From Enterococcus faecalis (GTDB lineage Bacteria; Bacillota; Bacilli; Lactobacillales; Enterococcaceae): a stretch of 64,000 nucleotides of DNA. The translations under genes and the position numbers were made by a program. The notes below the pieces were generated by a model. The model worked only from the letters and a program-made list of their open reading frames with translations. It was not told the origin of the DNA and searched no databases. Below, one piece after another: positions 19,107 to 28,617 of this stretch. The stretch's first letter is position 1. Each line of letters begins with the position of its first letter. Location of the stretch: assembly GCF_029024925.1 (NCBI RefSeq), contig NZ_CP118962.1, positions 532,501 to 596,500 on the forward strand, written 5' to 3'.

Positions 19107-20138
19107 TTGTTGCGCTTCGCGTATTTTTTTCTTGAAATAATAAATCGTGCTTCCCAAAATGAATAGAAAAACCAGCGTGATGCTAGTCACCAGTTTCCAA
19201 GGGAAATTGGTGTGTTTTTCAGGTGGGAGGTTGACGGCGGTAGCATTGTATTTTTTAGCTTCTTTTTCTTGGATGACTAAGTGTTTTTCCCACGAATAGT
19301 CTTGATAGCCATCGTTTGCTTTGATTTTTACAGTATAATTTCCAGGAACAAAAGGTTGTTCCTTTAAGTCAATCCGATAATTAAAATTTGTATTAGGGGC
19401 CATTGTTAACGACTCTTGGTGATTTTCGTAGCGAGGTTTAGCTTCTTTTTCATAATATAAAGAGGCATCGACTTGTAATTTTTTAATCATAGCCGCTTGT
19501 TTGTTTTGGAGATTCATTAATACGCGGTTACGACCGTTAGCTTGATCGGTTTTTACTTCATTTAAAGATAATTCTGGCTGAACAGGTTCATCTGTTTCAC
19601 TAAGTAAGACGCCGACTACATAAGAAAAACGATTATTGATGGCCACACCGTTTTCTGAGTGAGCAGGTTGTTCATCTGACTTTTGTTCAAAGTAAAGTCC
19701 TCCTAAAACATACCCATTAAATGGTTTTTCCGGTAAAATAAGCTGACATTCAACAGTCTTGGTTGAGTGTTTAGGTAGTTGGATTTCTTTTGGTAATTGC
19801 GCAATCTCATTAAAAGTAAAAGGTGCAGATGGATCTTTTTTTGTTTCAGCATGAGAATAATCTGCCAAGCCATTATCATTAGTAATCGCTGCATTGGCTG
19901 AAGCTAGCACGGTAATGTCGTTGGCTGTTTGATTCGTTAGTTCGATTTGTAGATTTTGTGTTTGGTTTGGAGCGACACGTAAATCAAAATAACTTGTTTC
20001 TTTGGTTCGTTGATTGTCGGGTAAAATGGCTTTTACAGAAAAAGTCATTTCGCTTGCTTCTACAGAATAAGAGCCAATAAAAAATAAAAAAATGATGACG
20101 CTAATAGCATGGAGCCATTTAAAAAGCTGCTGATTCAT
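19104..20138 (-). CDS. DUF916/DUF3324 membrane-anchored surface protein of WxL cluster (CscA-like)
   Basis: A 344-aa protein with an N-terminal signal sequence (about residues 1-28), then DUF916 (about 33-155, with YFDLRVAPNQTQNLQIELTN) and DUF3324 (about 160-300). A C-terminal transmembrane helix (about 313-335) and a basic tail follow. In WxL clusters this family anchors the complex in the membrane and binds WxL partners. AAGGAG sits eight bases before the ATG at 20138; the longer frame to 20183 has no such site. Last gene of the reverse-strand cluster. Confidence 0.88.
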   Translation of the reverse strand: MNQQLFKWLHAISVIIFLFFIGSYSVEASEMTFSVKAILPDNQRTKETSYFDLRVAPNQTQNLQIELTNQTANDITVLASANAAITNDNGLADYSHAETKKDPSAPFTFNEIAQLPKEIQLPKHSTKTVECQLILPEKPFNGYVLGGLYFEQKSDEQPAHSENGVAINNRFSYVVGVLLSETDEPVQPELSLNEVKTDQANGRNRVLMNLQNKQAAMIKKLQVDASLYYEKEAKPRYENHQESLTMAPNTNFNYRIDLKEQPFVPGNYTVKIKANDGYQDYSWEKHLVIQEKEAKKYNATAVNLPPEKHTNFPWKLVTSITLVFLFILGSTIYYFKKKIREAQQ

Positions 20139-20170
20139 AGTGTGCACTCCTTTTTGACAATTTTTTATAA

Positions 20171-20207
20171 CAAGGTATTGCATGAAGTTGTTTCATGCAA
20201 TACCTTG
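20171..20207. other. Intercistronic hairpin between WxL and DUF916 genes
   Basis: A perfect 16-bp stem (20171-20186 with 20192-20207) with a 5-base loop sits between two co-directional genes. In the direction of transcription it is followed by TTATAAAAAA, not a U-run. It is therefore more likely an mRNA stability or partial attenuation element than a full terminator. Confidence 0.6.
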
Positions 20208-20218
20208 GTTGTTTTCTT

Positions 20219-20956
20219 TTAAAGTGGTGTATCATCCAAAATCCAAGTAAGCGTTGTTTTATATTGTTTAGCTGCAACTTTTTTCGTTGTCGCAGGAACA
20301 GTTAATTGAATGCCTTGAGCAGCGGTCGCTCCGCTACCAAAAGCTAATGTCCAAGTGCCCATTCCTGTTGAAAGAGCGGCAGTCGCCACAGGAGAAGTGG
20401 CGGCACCAGTTGGATCCAAGGTTACTGGGACCGTTAATGGCGCCAAAGAAAGTAACTGTGTTGAATTGGGTGTTGCTGCTAAAAAGGTCAAGGATGCATT
20501 ATCCAAAACAGCGGGTGTTGAATCACTTGTAGCAAATTGCGCACTCTGTTTAACTGATAATTTCCAGCCAAGATTTAGACCACGTTTGTCAGTTACTTGA
20601 ACATAGTTTGGCACGCTAATTAAATCGCCAGTACTATTTTGTACTTGGTCCAGTTGTGCCGAATAGATTGCTGTTCCGGCTTGAATTTGTTTTGATCCAA
20701 AATGGATATTTGAAACATAGTCAATACTGAGGGGTCCGGCTGTACCAGGTTGATGAGGATCAGCAGGATTAGGTGTCACAGGCTGAGAAGGGTTCGTCGG
20801 ATTGACAGGTGGCGTGACAGTATTATCAAGAGCAAACGTAATATCAGCGTTGGATTGAATAGAAGCGACTTGGGCTGCTTCAACTTTTGGACTATTTAAA
20901 AGCATAAGAGGCGTAGCAACGAACAAAATGCTTGAAATGCGCACGATCTTTTTCAT
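20219..20956 (-). CDS. WxL-domain cell-wall surface protein (CscB-like)
   Basis: A 245-aa secreted protein. It has a signal peptide (about residues 1-28), then a Pro/Asn/Thr-rich linker (about 48-75), then a WxL domain that binds peptidoglycan non-covalently. The first WxL motif is GWKLSV and the second is the C-terminal YKTTLTWILDDTPL. The SIDYVSNIHFG start of the domain matches the second cluster's proteins (GPLSIDYASSFDFG at 61009). Middle gene of the reverse-strand cluster. Confidence 0.92.
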   Translation of the reverse strand: MKKIVRISSILFVATPLMLLNSPKVEAAQVASIQSNADITFALDNTVTPPVNPTNPSQPVTPNPADPHQPGTAGPLSIDYVSNIHFGSKQIQAGTAIYSAQLDQVQNSTGDLISVPNYVQVTDKRGLNLGWKLSVKQSAQFATSDSTPAVLDNASLTFLAATPNSTQLLSLAPLTVPVTLDPTGAATSPVATAALSTGMGTWTLAFGSGATAAQGIQLTVPATTKKVAAKQYKTTLTWILDDTPL

Positions 20957-21010
20957 TTTTTATTCCTTCTTTCTTGTTTATTTTTAACTTTTAAAAAAGC
21001 TAAATCCTAA

Positions 21011-23302
21011 TTAGAGGGGTGTATCAGAAAGAATCCATTGTAATTCGGCAGTGTAAGATTCTTTGACCGTTAAGTTAAGGTCAGGAGCAACGCTTAAAAA
21101 AAGTCCATTTTGTTGGTTCCAAGGAATTTCTACATTGTTATCGTCCGTTGCGGTGTATTGATAAACTTCGGTTGCTAAAGAGGAGATAGGAAAATCACTG
21201 CCATTTTTTCGATAAATGAAAGCTTGCTGGATCGTTTTATTTGTAGAAGTTGAATGCATGGGCTGACTCTCTCTTACCAACAAATGCCATGGTGTTTTTG
21301 CAACACGACCATCGGCAATGAGGAAAGGAGCGCTAATGGTCGATGGTGAGTAGAGGGTTCGTTTGCTGGGAAAAGGTAAATTTTTAAAGGAAACTGTAGT
21401 TGGCATCTGCACAAAACGGAGGGTACCGTTTTTGATAGGTAAAGACTGTTCCTTAGTGATTGGCGTAATTGGCGTTCCGCCACCATCATTGCCAGTAACC
21501 GTGCTAGAAAATAAAAGAAATTGGTTTATCCATTCTTCTGTAACCGTTGCTGTATATTGTAAGGTGAATTGTGTATTGGCTTCCGTAAAATTATCTGCTG
21601 GCAGCGAATTGTGATAACTCCAATACGGCAAACCAGTGGAACTATCAGTTAAAAGTTGAAGCCCAGCTATTGGCGTACTTAAACCTGCTGCTGATTGTTT
21701 TGTTAATGTAGCAGCTGAAAGTTGGGACAGTCCTTTAGGCACCGTTGCTCGTAATTGCTGATTCATCCACGTTGCTGGTTGATTGGTTAAACGTGTGGTT
21801 AACGTAAAACGAATGATTTGACCACTTACGACAGAGTTTGCAGCTTCCCAGAGCCCTTGTGCATTTTTCCGCTCAATGATTTGCGTGACCGTTAGTTGAG
21901 GCACAGAATAAGCAACTGTTTGAGAAACAGTAGAACTGGTTAGCAAAGGCAGGCCAGTGCGATTGCTGAGCCCTTGGACCCACAAGCTGACCGTTTCTCC
22001 TCCTTGGAAAGTGGGTAAATTAGCAAATTGAAAATGGCCATTGGAATCTAAGGACGTTGTGTAAATAGAACCACCATTTATTTGTACTTTAACTTGATAG
22101 GTTCCGTTAGATACTTGAGAAGCTTTACCTGAAAGTTGAGTTGAGCCGGCATTGGCGACTACGTTTGTGACTGGTTGGATTGACCAATTGACACTTTGGT
22201 CAGCTGAGGGGCTGCTTTGAATATAGTCGGTTGACGTTTTGGAACGAGCAAAGACAATTGTAGAGAGCGTGTCGCCATATTCTAATGGTGAAGCTAACGA
22301 TGTCGAGAAATTTCCGGCTGCATCGACAGAAATCCCTTTCACCACAATGGGGGTAGTGGTGCCATCATGGCGGTTCAAGGTTAATTGAACAGAGTAGTTA
22401 TAGTTTGGGTCTTGTACTTGTTGAATGGTCCCTGTTACAGTAGTGTCCAGATGATTTGGTTGAGTTAGTTTGGCTGGTGTGACTTGAGGAACGGGGTAAT
22501 TACCTAAACTAAGTTGAGCTTTGCTAATTACGCCTGTTTTTGTATTGTTCCCAATAATAATATTAATTGCACCTAATCCAGTGCCGACATCTGTAAAGGT
22601 TCCTCGAATCGGATAGTCTTTGCCGTTAAGAGCAGGAGGGATTGAAATTCCTCGTTTATAAAGTGCACCCACATCAAACGAAATGGCGGCAGACCATTTG
22701 GTTCCGGGAAGTAACACCAAGGTGCTACTTGGAAAAGTCAGATAAACAGAATGATAAGTGCTACTATAAGAGAGGCTGACGCCGTTAGTTGAACTGTGAA
22801 TATCTTGAGTGGCTGTTCCTGGATAACTGACAGTCCCTGTTAAAAGAGTCAGAAAATCTTGTTGCTTTAGAGTGTCGTTATCTAACTGGCTTGAAATTTC
22901 TGTAGGAAGTTGAATAGCAATAATCGGTCGATCATTAATTGCTAAGCCGATAAGTGTCACACTGTATTCATACGAAAGTGTGATAATATCTTGGTTATAC
23001 GTTCCCGTGCTTAAGGTACTTTTTAAGGTGCTATTACCAACAGAAACACTAGCTGGCGTAGGTGCCATAGGTTCATCGTTTTCAGAGGAAGCATGGGTTT
23101 GCTCGGTTTCTTGTTCCACGATATCGGTTGCTTGAGTTGTTTGTTGTTCTGTTGAAACTGAAGTAAATGTTTCACTAAAAGTAGAGGCGTGAGTTGTAGG
23201 GTTCAGTGTTTCAGAATGAGCTATCAAAGGTTGAGTCAGCGATAAAAAAAGCCATGATATGATGCAAGAAAAGATTCCCCATACGAACTTATTCAAAACC
23301 AT
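21011..23302 (-). CDS. Large multidomain WxL surface protein (CscC-like)
   Basis: A protein of about 763 aa. It has a signal peptide, a Ser/Thr/Glu-rich N-terminal stretch (about residues 35-85), and a region with two bacterial Ig-like repeats (about 290-460). A further domain follows, and the C-terminal WxL domain carries WHLLVRESQP and a final ELQWILSDTPL. It is likely a cell-wall-bound surface or adhesion protein. Start choice is uncertain: the ATG at 23302 lies three bases after AAGGAG, while a TTG two codons on has better spacing. The longer frame to 23386 has no ribosome binding site. First gene of the cluster. Confidence 0.87.
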   Translation of the reverse strand: MVLNKFVWGIFSCIISWLFLSLTQPLIAHSETLNPTTHASTFSETFTSVSTEQQTTQATDIVEQETEQTHASSENDEPMAPTPASVSVGNSTLKSTLSTGTYNQDIITLSYEYSVTLIGLAINDRPIIAIQLPTEISSQLDNDTLKQQDFLTLLTGTVSYPGTATQDIHSSTNGVSLSYSSTYHSVYLTFPSSTLVLLPGTKWSAAISFDVGALYKRGISIPPALNGKDYPIRGTFTDVGTGLGAINIIIGNNTKTGVISKAQLSLGNYPVPQVTPAKLTQPNHLDTTVTGTIQQVQDPNYNYSVQLTLNRHDGTTTPIVVKGISVDAAGNFSTSLASPLEYGDTLSTIVFARSKTSTDYIQSSPSADQSVNWSIQPVTNVVANAGSTQLSGKASQVSNGTYQVKVQINGGSIYTTSLDSNGHFQFANLPTFQGGETVSLWVQGLSNRTGLPLLTSSTVSQTVAYSVPQLTVTQIIERKNAQGLWEAANSVVSGQIIRFTLTTRLTNQPATWMNQQLRATVPKGLSQLSAATLTKQSAAGLSTPIAGLQLLTDSSTGLPYWSYHNSLPADNFTEANTQFTLQYTATVTEEWINQFLLFSSTVTGNDGGGTPITPITKEQSLPIKNGTLRFVQMPTTVSFKNLPFPSKRTLYSPSTISAPFLIADGRVAKTPWHLLVRESQPMHSTSTNKTIQQAFIYRKNGSDFPISSLATEVYQYTATDDNNVEIPWNQQNGLFLSVAPDLNLTVKESYTAELQWILSDTPL

Positions 23303-23649
23303 CCTCTCCTTTTTTGATATTATATGTATAATGACTAAAATATATAATGCGTAAATATTGAGTACATACATTCTATAATGGGCCATTCATAAAGTAAAGC
23401 GATTACATCCGATGGTTAACAAGATATTTTGTTCACAATCTTTTAGTGTTTTAAGAAGGAAATTTCTCGAAATTCTATGCTTTTTTAATCCGAAAAAATT
23501 AAAAAACTGATAGTTTGCTAAAAATCGAGTCTTTCTTTCACTTCTTAGCACTTAAAATATTTACATTTTCCTAGGGATAGTGTACTATTTAAAGGTATGC
23601 ATAAATAAAGTTTGATGTATAAAATTAAATGTTATTCGGAGGGAAACAA
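23303..23649. other. Intergenic region between the WxL cluster and tig
   Basis: About 350 AT-rich bases between divergent genes. The right end holds the tig promoter (23560-23588). The left end must hold the WxL cluster promoter, but several overlapping TATAAT-like boxes prevent a clear choice. No small ORF or strong hairpin was seen. Confidence 0.6.
23560..23588 (+). promoter_or_regulatory. Promoter of tig
   Basis: TTTACA (23560-23565) and TACTAT (23583-23588) are spaced by 17 bp. This gives a leader of roughly 55 bases. Confidence 0.65.
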
Positions 23650-24933
23650 ATGTCTGCGAAATGGGAAAAAAAAGGCACTAATGATGGTGTATTAACTTTT
23701 TCAATCGAACAAGCAGTAATCGAAAAAGGATTAACGCAAGCGTTCAATAAAGTGAAAAAAAACTTAAACGTACCTGGTTTCCGTAAAGGAAAAGTATCAC
23801 GTACTGTTTTTAACCGTATGTATGGAGAAGAAGCGTTATACGAAGATGCGTTAAACGCTGTTTTACCAGAAGCATATGAAGCGGCTGTATTAGAAGCAGG
23901 AATTGAACCAGTAGCACAACCAAAAATTGATGTTGAAAGCATGAATAAAGGGGAAGACTGGGTTATCACTGCTGAAGTAACTGTAAAACCTGAAGTAAAA
24001 TTAGGCGAATACAAAAACTTAACAGTGTCTAAACAAGACCGTGAAGTAACAGATGAAGACGTGGAAGCACGTTTGAAACGCGAACAAGAATCTCAAGCTG
24101 AATTAGTAATCAAAGAAGATGCCGCTGCTGAAAATGGCGACACTGTAGTTATCGACTTTGAAGGCTTCTTAGGCGACGAAGCATTTGAAGGCGGCAAAGG
24201 CGAAAATTACTCATTAGAATTAGGTTCTAATTCATTTATTCCAGGCTTTGAAGACCAATTAGTTGGCAAAAAAGCTGGCGAAGAAGTAGAAGTAAACGTT
24301 ACTTTCCCTGAAGATTACCAAGCAGAAGATTTAGCTGGTAAAGAAGCAGTTTTCAAAGTAACTGTTCATGAAGTAAAAGCAAAAGAATTACCAGAATTGG
24401 ATGATGAATTTGCAAAAGACGTTGACGATTCAGTAGAATCATTAGACGAATTAAAAGAAAAATTCCGTAAAGAATTGACAGAAGCAAAAGAAGCAGCAGC
24501 TGAAGAAGCAAAAGACGAAGAAGCAATTCGTTTAGCTGTTGAAAATGCTGAAATCGTTGAATTACCACACGTAATGGTTCACGACGAAGTTCACCGTTCA
24601 ATGGATGAATTCTTAAACAACATGCAACGCCAAGGAATTTCTCCTGAAATGTACTACCAATTAACTGGTTCTACAGAAGAAGATTTACACAAACAATTTG
24701 AAGGCGAAGCAGAAACACGCACAAAAACAAACTTAGTGATTGAAGCAGTTGCCAAAGCTGAAAACATCGAAGTAACACAAGAAGACATCGATGCTGAAGT
24801 GAAAGATTTAGCAGAACAATACAACATGCCTGAAGCGCAAGTACGTAAAGTATTAAACAACGACATGTTAGAACACGATATTCGTATGAAACGTGCTGTT
24901 GAAACAATTACTGAAACAGCTGTTGAAAAATAA
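23650..24933 (+). CDS. tig: Trigger factor (ribosome-associated chaperone and prolyl isomerase)
   Basis: A 427-aa chaperone that binds nascent chains at the ribosome exit. The N-terminal domain contains the ribosome-docking motif GFRKGK. A FKBP-type prolyl isomerase domain (about residues 150-245, with [13 protein letters not shown]) and a helical C-terminal substrate-binding domain follow. The ATG at 23650 follows GGAGGG at normal spacing; the frame upstream to 23629 is not expected to be used. Monocistronic, with clear promoter and terminator. Confidence 0.97.
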   Translation: MSAKWEKKGTNDGVLTFSIEQAVIEKGLTQAFNKVKKNLNVPGFRKGKVSRTVFNRMYGEEALYEDALNAVLPEAYEAAVLEAGIEPVAQPKIDVESMNKGEDWVITAEVTVKPEVKLGEYKNLTVSKQDREVTDEDVEARLKREQESQAELVIKEDAAAENGDTVVIDFEGFLGDEAFEGGKGENYSLELGSNSFIPGFEDQLVGKKAGEEVEVNVTFPEDYQAEDLAGKEAVFKVTVHEVKAKELPELDDEFAKDVDDSVESLDELKEKFRKELTEAKEAAAEEAKDEEAIRLAVENAEIVELPHVMVHDEVHRSMDEFLNNMQRQGISPEMYYQLTGSTEEDLHKQFEGEAETRTKTNLVIEAVAKAENIEVTQEDIDAEVKDLAEQYNMPEAQVRKVLNNDMLEHDIRMKRAVETITETAVEK

Positions 24934-24969
24934 ACATTTTTAATAAGCTCTTCATTCGATAGAGTTTTC

Positions 24970-25013
24970 TAAAACTGTAGATGGAAGGTGTCTTTCATCT
25001 ACAGTTTTTTTCA
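24970..25013 (+). terminator. Terminator after tig
   Basis: Arms AAACTGTAGATG and CATCTACAGTTT form the main stem, and a T-run follows. Confidence 0.87.
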
Positions 25014-25044
25014 TATAAAATAACTTTTGAAAGGGTGTGTTAAA

Positions 25045-25707
25045 ATGGATAAAAATTATTCGAAAATTAAATATGGATTAGTGGTGTTTGGCATCTTATG
25101 CTTGACGTACAATCTCTGGGAATTTTTTACGGCTAAGTATTCAACAAAACAAGGTGTGACGTTTGTTATCGAATGTTTACTTGGAATTGGTCTAATCTTT
25201 TTACCGGATCTTGTCAATAAATTTTTAAAAATTATTATGCCACCGACTATCGTTTATTTTTACTGGTTTTTCTTATTTATTTCAGTATTCCTAGGAACCT
25301 CGTTGCATATGATCTCAATCATTTCGTTCTGGGATAAAATTTTACACTTTGTTAGTCCGATGCTGTTAACTGCTGTGGGTTATGGTATTGCTGCTTTCCT
25401 ATTGAAGAAAACGAAGTACGCCGATGTTTCCCCGTGGTTATTTTTATTATTTGGGTTTGCATTTGCAGGGCTTTGTGGCGTCTTCTGGGAATTCTGGGAA
25501 TTTATCTGCGATTCATTAGGGAACATGAACTTACAACGCTATAATATGTCCAACGGCCAACCATTTATTGGGCGTGCTGCTTTAATGGATACGATGGGGG
25601 ATTTATTTACCAATACCCTTGGGGCCTTTGTGATGGGCGTGTACACGTATATCAGAAGCAAAGGAAATCCTAAGTATTTAGAAAATTATGCGATAAAGAG
25701 AAAATAA
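25045..25707 (+). CDS. DUF2238-like (YjdF-type) integral membrane protein
   Basis: A 220-aa protein with about six transmembrane helices. Conserved DKILHFVSP in the middle, GVFWEFWEFICDSLG and DTMGDLFTNTLGA near the C terminus fit the DUF2238 pattern of buried Asp, His and Glu residues. Function is unknown. The ATG at 25045 follows AAAGGGTGTG; the frame extends to 25027 without support. It lies alone between two terminators. Confidence 0.7.
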   Translation: MDKNYSKIKYGLVVFGILCLTYNLWEFFTAKYSTKQGVTFVIECLLGIGLIFLPDLVNKFLKIIMPPTIVYFYWFFLFISVFLGTSLHMISIISFWDKILHFVSPMLLTAVGYGIAAFLLKKTKYADVSPWLFLLFGFAFAGLCGVFWEFWEFICDSLGNMNLQRYNMSNGQPFIGRAALMDTMGDLFTNTLGAFVMGVYTYIRSKGNPKYLENYAIKRK

Positions 25708-25710
25708 TAA

Positions 25711-25745
25711 AAAAGCGATTCAACCATGGTTGAATCGCTTTTTTG
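25711..25745. terminator. Bidirectional terminator between the membrane protein gene and fruA
   Basis: A perfect 32-base palindrome (25711-25742) centred on CCATGG has A-runs left and T-runs right. Confidence 0.88.
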
Positions 25746-25753
25746 CTGTTTTT

Positions 25754-27676
25754 TTAAGCAGGTACTTCGACAGGTTTTTTCAAAAGTCCGTAGACAATTC
25801 CTGAAATAATCGCCCCAATTAAGATGAACAATAGATATAGTAATGGATTACTTAATAGGAAGACGACGAAGATTCCTCCATGTGGTGCCAATAATTTGAT
25901 ACCAAACGCACCAACCAACGCACCAGTAAAGGCAGAACCTACCACCAAACTTGGAATCACACGTAATGGGTCAGCTGCTGCAAAAGGAATTGCCCCTTCA
26001 GTGACAAAAGAAAGTCCCATTACAATATTGGTTAAGCCGGCATCTTGTTGATCTTTTGTAAATTTATTTTTAAATAAACGAGTTGCTACGAAAATTGCTA
26101 ATGGAGGAACCATTCCGCCAGCCATTACAGAAGCCATGACCACGCTGCCACCTTCTGCAACAGTACTTGCTAGCGTAGCTGTACCGAAAACATAAGCAGC
26201 TTTGTTAACTGGTCCACCTAAGTCGATGGCCATCATACCAGCTAATAAGGCACCAAGTAAAGCAGCATTTGTGCCATCTAAGCCAAGTAGGAAATGATTT
26301 AACGCATCATTAATTGCTTTCATCGGGATGTTAATGACTAACATTAATAGGCCCGTAATAATCAAACCAAAAACTGGATAGAATAAAATGGTTTTAATTC
26401 CATCTAATGATTTTGGCAAGCCTTTGAAGACTTTACGTAAAAGAACCACTACATAACCAGCTAAGAAACCACCGATTAGGGCCCCAAGGAACCCAGCGCC
26501 TCCAGCGTTTGCTAACGCACCAGCGGCGAAACCAGCAACTAAGCCTGGACGATCCCCAATACTAGAAGCAATAAAACCAGCTAAGACAGGTAACATAAAG
26601 CCAAATGCTGCGCCACCAATTTGGTTAAACCAGCTAGCTACGTCATTGTAATTCCCTAAATTGGCTAATTGATCTTGAGGAACCCCGATAAATTGATCAA
26701 TCATAAAGGAAAGAGCAATGGCAATTCCGCCACCAATAACGAAAGGTAACATATGAGAAACACCATTCATTAAATCTTTATAGATACGAGAACCGATTGA
26801 ACCTTCCGCTGAATCCTCTTGGTCGCTTGCAGCCGAGTCACTGCCATGGAAAGTAGGAGCTTCACCACTAATGGCTAAGTTAATTAGTTCTTCGGTTTTA
26901 CGAATTCCATCACTGACGGGACGATTGACTAATTTTTTGCCATCAAAACGATTCATTTCTACTTTTTTATCGGCTGCGACAATCACGCCATCAGCACGAG
27001 CAATATCTTCAGCAGTTAAACGATTTTTAATTCCTTCTGAACCGTTTGTTTCTACTTTAATGTCTACGCCCATTTCTTTTGCTTTTTTCTTCAGCGCATC
27101 TTCGGCCATGTAAGTATGAGCAATTCCTGTAGGACAAGCAGTCACAGCAATAATATATTTACGATTGCTTTCTGGTGCTGGCGTTGTTTGTTCTTGTTCT
27201 GCTTTTTCTTCCGCTTCTTTTTGATCTTCTGCTGCTTGGAAAAGAGCTTGTACTGCTTCTGGAGTTTCCGCTTCTTTCAATTTACCAACAAATTCTGGAT
27301 CGATAAGTAATCGAGAAAGGGCCGCAAGCGCTTGGAGATGTGTATCATTGGCGCCTTCTGGAGCAGCAATCATGAAGAATAGATAAGTAGGTTGTCCATC
27401 TAGTGCTTCATAATCAACACCTTTTTTACTTTTAGCGAAAAGAACTGTCGGTTCTTTTACGGCACTGTTTTTTGCGTGAGGCATAGCGATGCCGTCGCCT
27501 AAACCAGTCGATGTTTGTGCTTCGCGTTTTAAAATTCCTTCTTTGTAAGTGTCAATGTCAGAGATGCGGCCACCATCGTATAATTTTTGGACCATTTCAT
27601 CAATCGCGCCTTTTTTATCAGTAGCTTGTAAATCCATAATCATGACATCTTTTATTAATAAATCATTAATGTTCAC
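25754..27676 (-). CDS. fruA: PTS fructose-specific enzyme IIABC
   Basis: A 640-aa fused permease that imports fructose as fructose 1-phosphate. Domain order is IIA (residues 1-150, phospho-His67 in GIAMPHAKN), IIB (about 172-270, phospho-Cys181 in CPTGIAHTYMA) and IIC (about 290-630, with IDLGGPVNKAAYVFG and TEGAIPFAAADP). A Glu/Ala-rich linker separates IIA and IIB. It is the last gene of the fruR-fruK-fruA operon. Its IIBC part is close in sequence to the separate IIBC protein at 2481, which suggests paralogy. Confidence 0.96.
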   Translation of the reverse strand: MNINDLLIKDVMIMDLQATDKKGAIDEMVQKLYDGGRISDIDTYKEGILKREAQTSTGLGDGIAMPHAKNSAVKEPTVLFAKSKKGVDYEALDGQPTYLFFMIAAPEGANDTHLQALAALSRLLIDPEFVGKLKEAETPEAVQALFQAAEDQKEAEEKAEQEQTTPAPESNRKYIIAVTACPTGIAHTYMAEDALKKKAKEMGVDIKVETNGSEGIKNRLTAEDIARADGVIVAADKKVEMNRFDGKKLVNRPVSDGIRKTEELINLAISGEAPTFHGSDSAASDQEDSAEGSIGSRIYKDLMNGVSHMLPFVIGGGIAIALSFMIDQFIGVPQDQLANLGNYNDVASWFNQIGGAAFGFMLPVLAGFIASSIGDRPGLVAGFAAGALANAGGAGFLGALIGGFLAGYVVVLLRKVFKGLPKSLDGIKTILFYPVFGLIITGLLMLVINIPMKAINDALNHFLLGLDGTNAALLGALLAGMMAIDLGGPVNKAAYVFGTATLASTVAEGGSVVMASVMAGGMVPPLAIFVATRLFKNKFTKDQQDAGLTNIVMGLSFVTEGAIPFAAADPLRVIPSLVVGSAFTGALVGAFGIKLLAPHGGIFVVFLLSNPLLYLLFILIGAIISGIVYGLLKKPVEVPA

Positions 27677-27699
27677 TCTATTTTCCTCCCTTAGTGGAT

Positions 27700-28617
27700 T
27701 TATTCTGAAATTTTTTCAATTGTTACTTCGTGAATAAGTTCTTGGATAAAATCTTCTGAGGCTAAATCATCAGAAAAAGCAGTCGCGCTACCGCAAGCGA
27801 CACCCCATTTGAAAGCCTCTAAAGGATCTTGTGTTTTTGAAAAGTTGCCAATAAAACCAGCAATCATTGAGTCGCCAGCGCCGACAGAATTTTTCAGTGG
27901 ACGTTCTAAAACGTTGGAACGATAAACACCTTCTGTTGTGAAAAGTAATGCACCATCACCAGCCATTGAGATAATTACGTGTTGCGCTCCTTCTTCTAGT
28001 AACCGATGTCCATAAGGTAAAATATCTTCAACACTTGTAAAGGTTGTATGATATAATTCTGCCAACTCATGATTATTTGGCTTGACCAATAAAGGCTTTT
28101 GTGACAAAGCGTTCATTAAATCTTCACCTGTCGTATCAATAACAAATTCTGCGCCTTTTTCCTTCACAATTTGGATTAATTCTTCGTAAAATCCTTTGCG
28201 TAGAGAAGCAGGTGTACTTCCTGAAAGAACAACAATATCACCAGCCTGAACACGACTAACTGCTTGTTTTAGTTCTTGAATTTCTTCGTTTGTTAGAGCA
28301 GGTCCTAAGCCGTTAATTTCTGTTTCAGTATCTGATTTCAATTTAATGTTGATTCGTGTATCAGCAGACACGGGAGTGAAATTCGTTTGGATTTCTTCTT
28401 TTTTCAACCAATCGGCAATGAATGAGCCTGTAAAACCACCTAAAAAACCTAAGGCAGTGGATTCTGTCTCCATACGTTTTAAGATACGTGAAACGTTGAT
28501 TCCTTTGCCGCCAGGTAATTTAAAATCATTCGTCATCCGATTTAAATCACCAATTTGTAGATGATCGACATGAACGATAAAGTCGATAGAAGGGTTTAAA
28601 GTCACTGTGTAAATCAT
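27700..28617 (-). CDS. fruK: 1-Phosphofructokinase
   Basis: A 305-aa PfkB-family kinase that converts fructose 1-phosphate to fructose 1,6-bisphosphate. The motifs are GGKGINVSRILKRM near residue 37 and NSVGAGDSMIAGFIGN near residue 250, with the catalytic Asp. The start overlaps the fruR stop by four bases. Compared with the kinase at 1550, this one has the standard GAGD loop, fitting a true fructose 1-phosphate kinase. Confidence 0.96.
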   Translation of the reverse strand: MIYTVTLNPSIDFIVHVDHLQIGDLNRMTNDFKLPGGKGINVSRILKRMETESTALGFLGGFTGSFIADWLKKEEIQTNFTPVSADTRINIKLKSDTETEINGLGPALTNEEIQELKQAVSRVQAGDIVVLSGSTPASLRKGFYEELIQIVKEKGAEFVIDTTGEDLMNALSQKPLLVKPNNHELAELYHTTFTSVEDILPYGHRLLEEGAQHVIISMAGDGALLFTTEGVYRSNVLERPLKNSVGAGDSMIAGFIGNFSKTQDPLEAFKWGVACGSATAFSDDLASEDFIQELIHEVTIEKISE

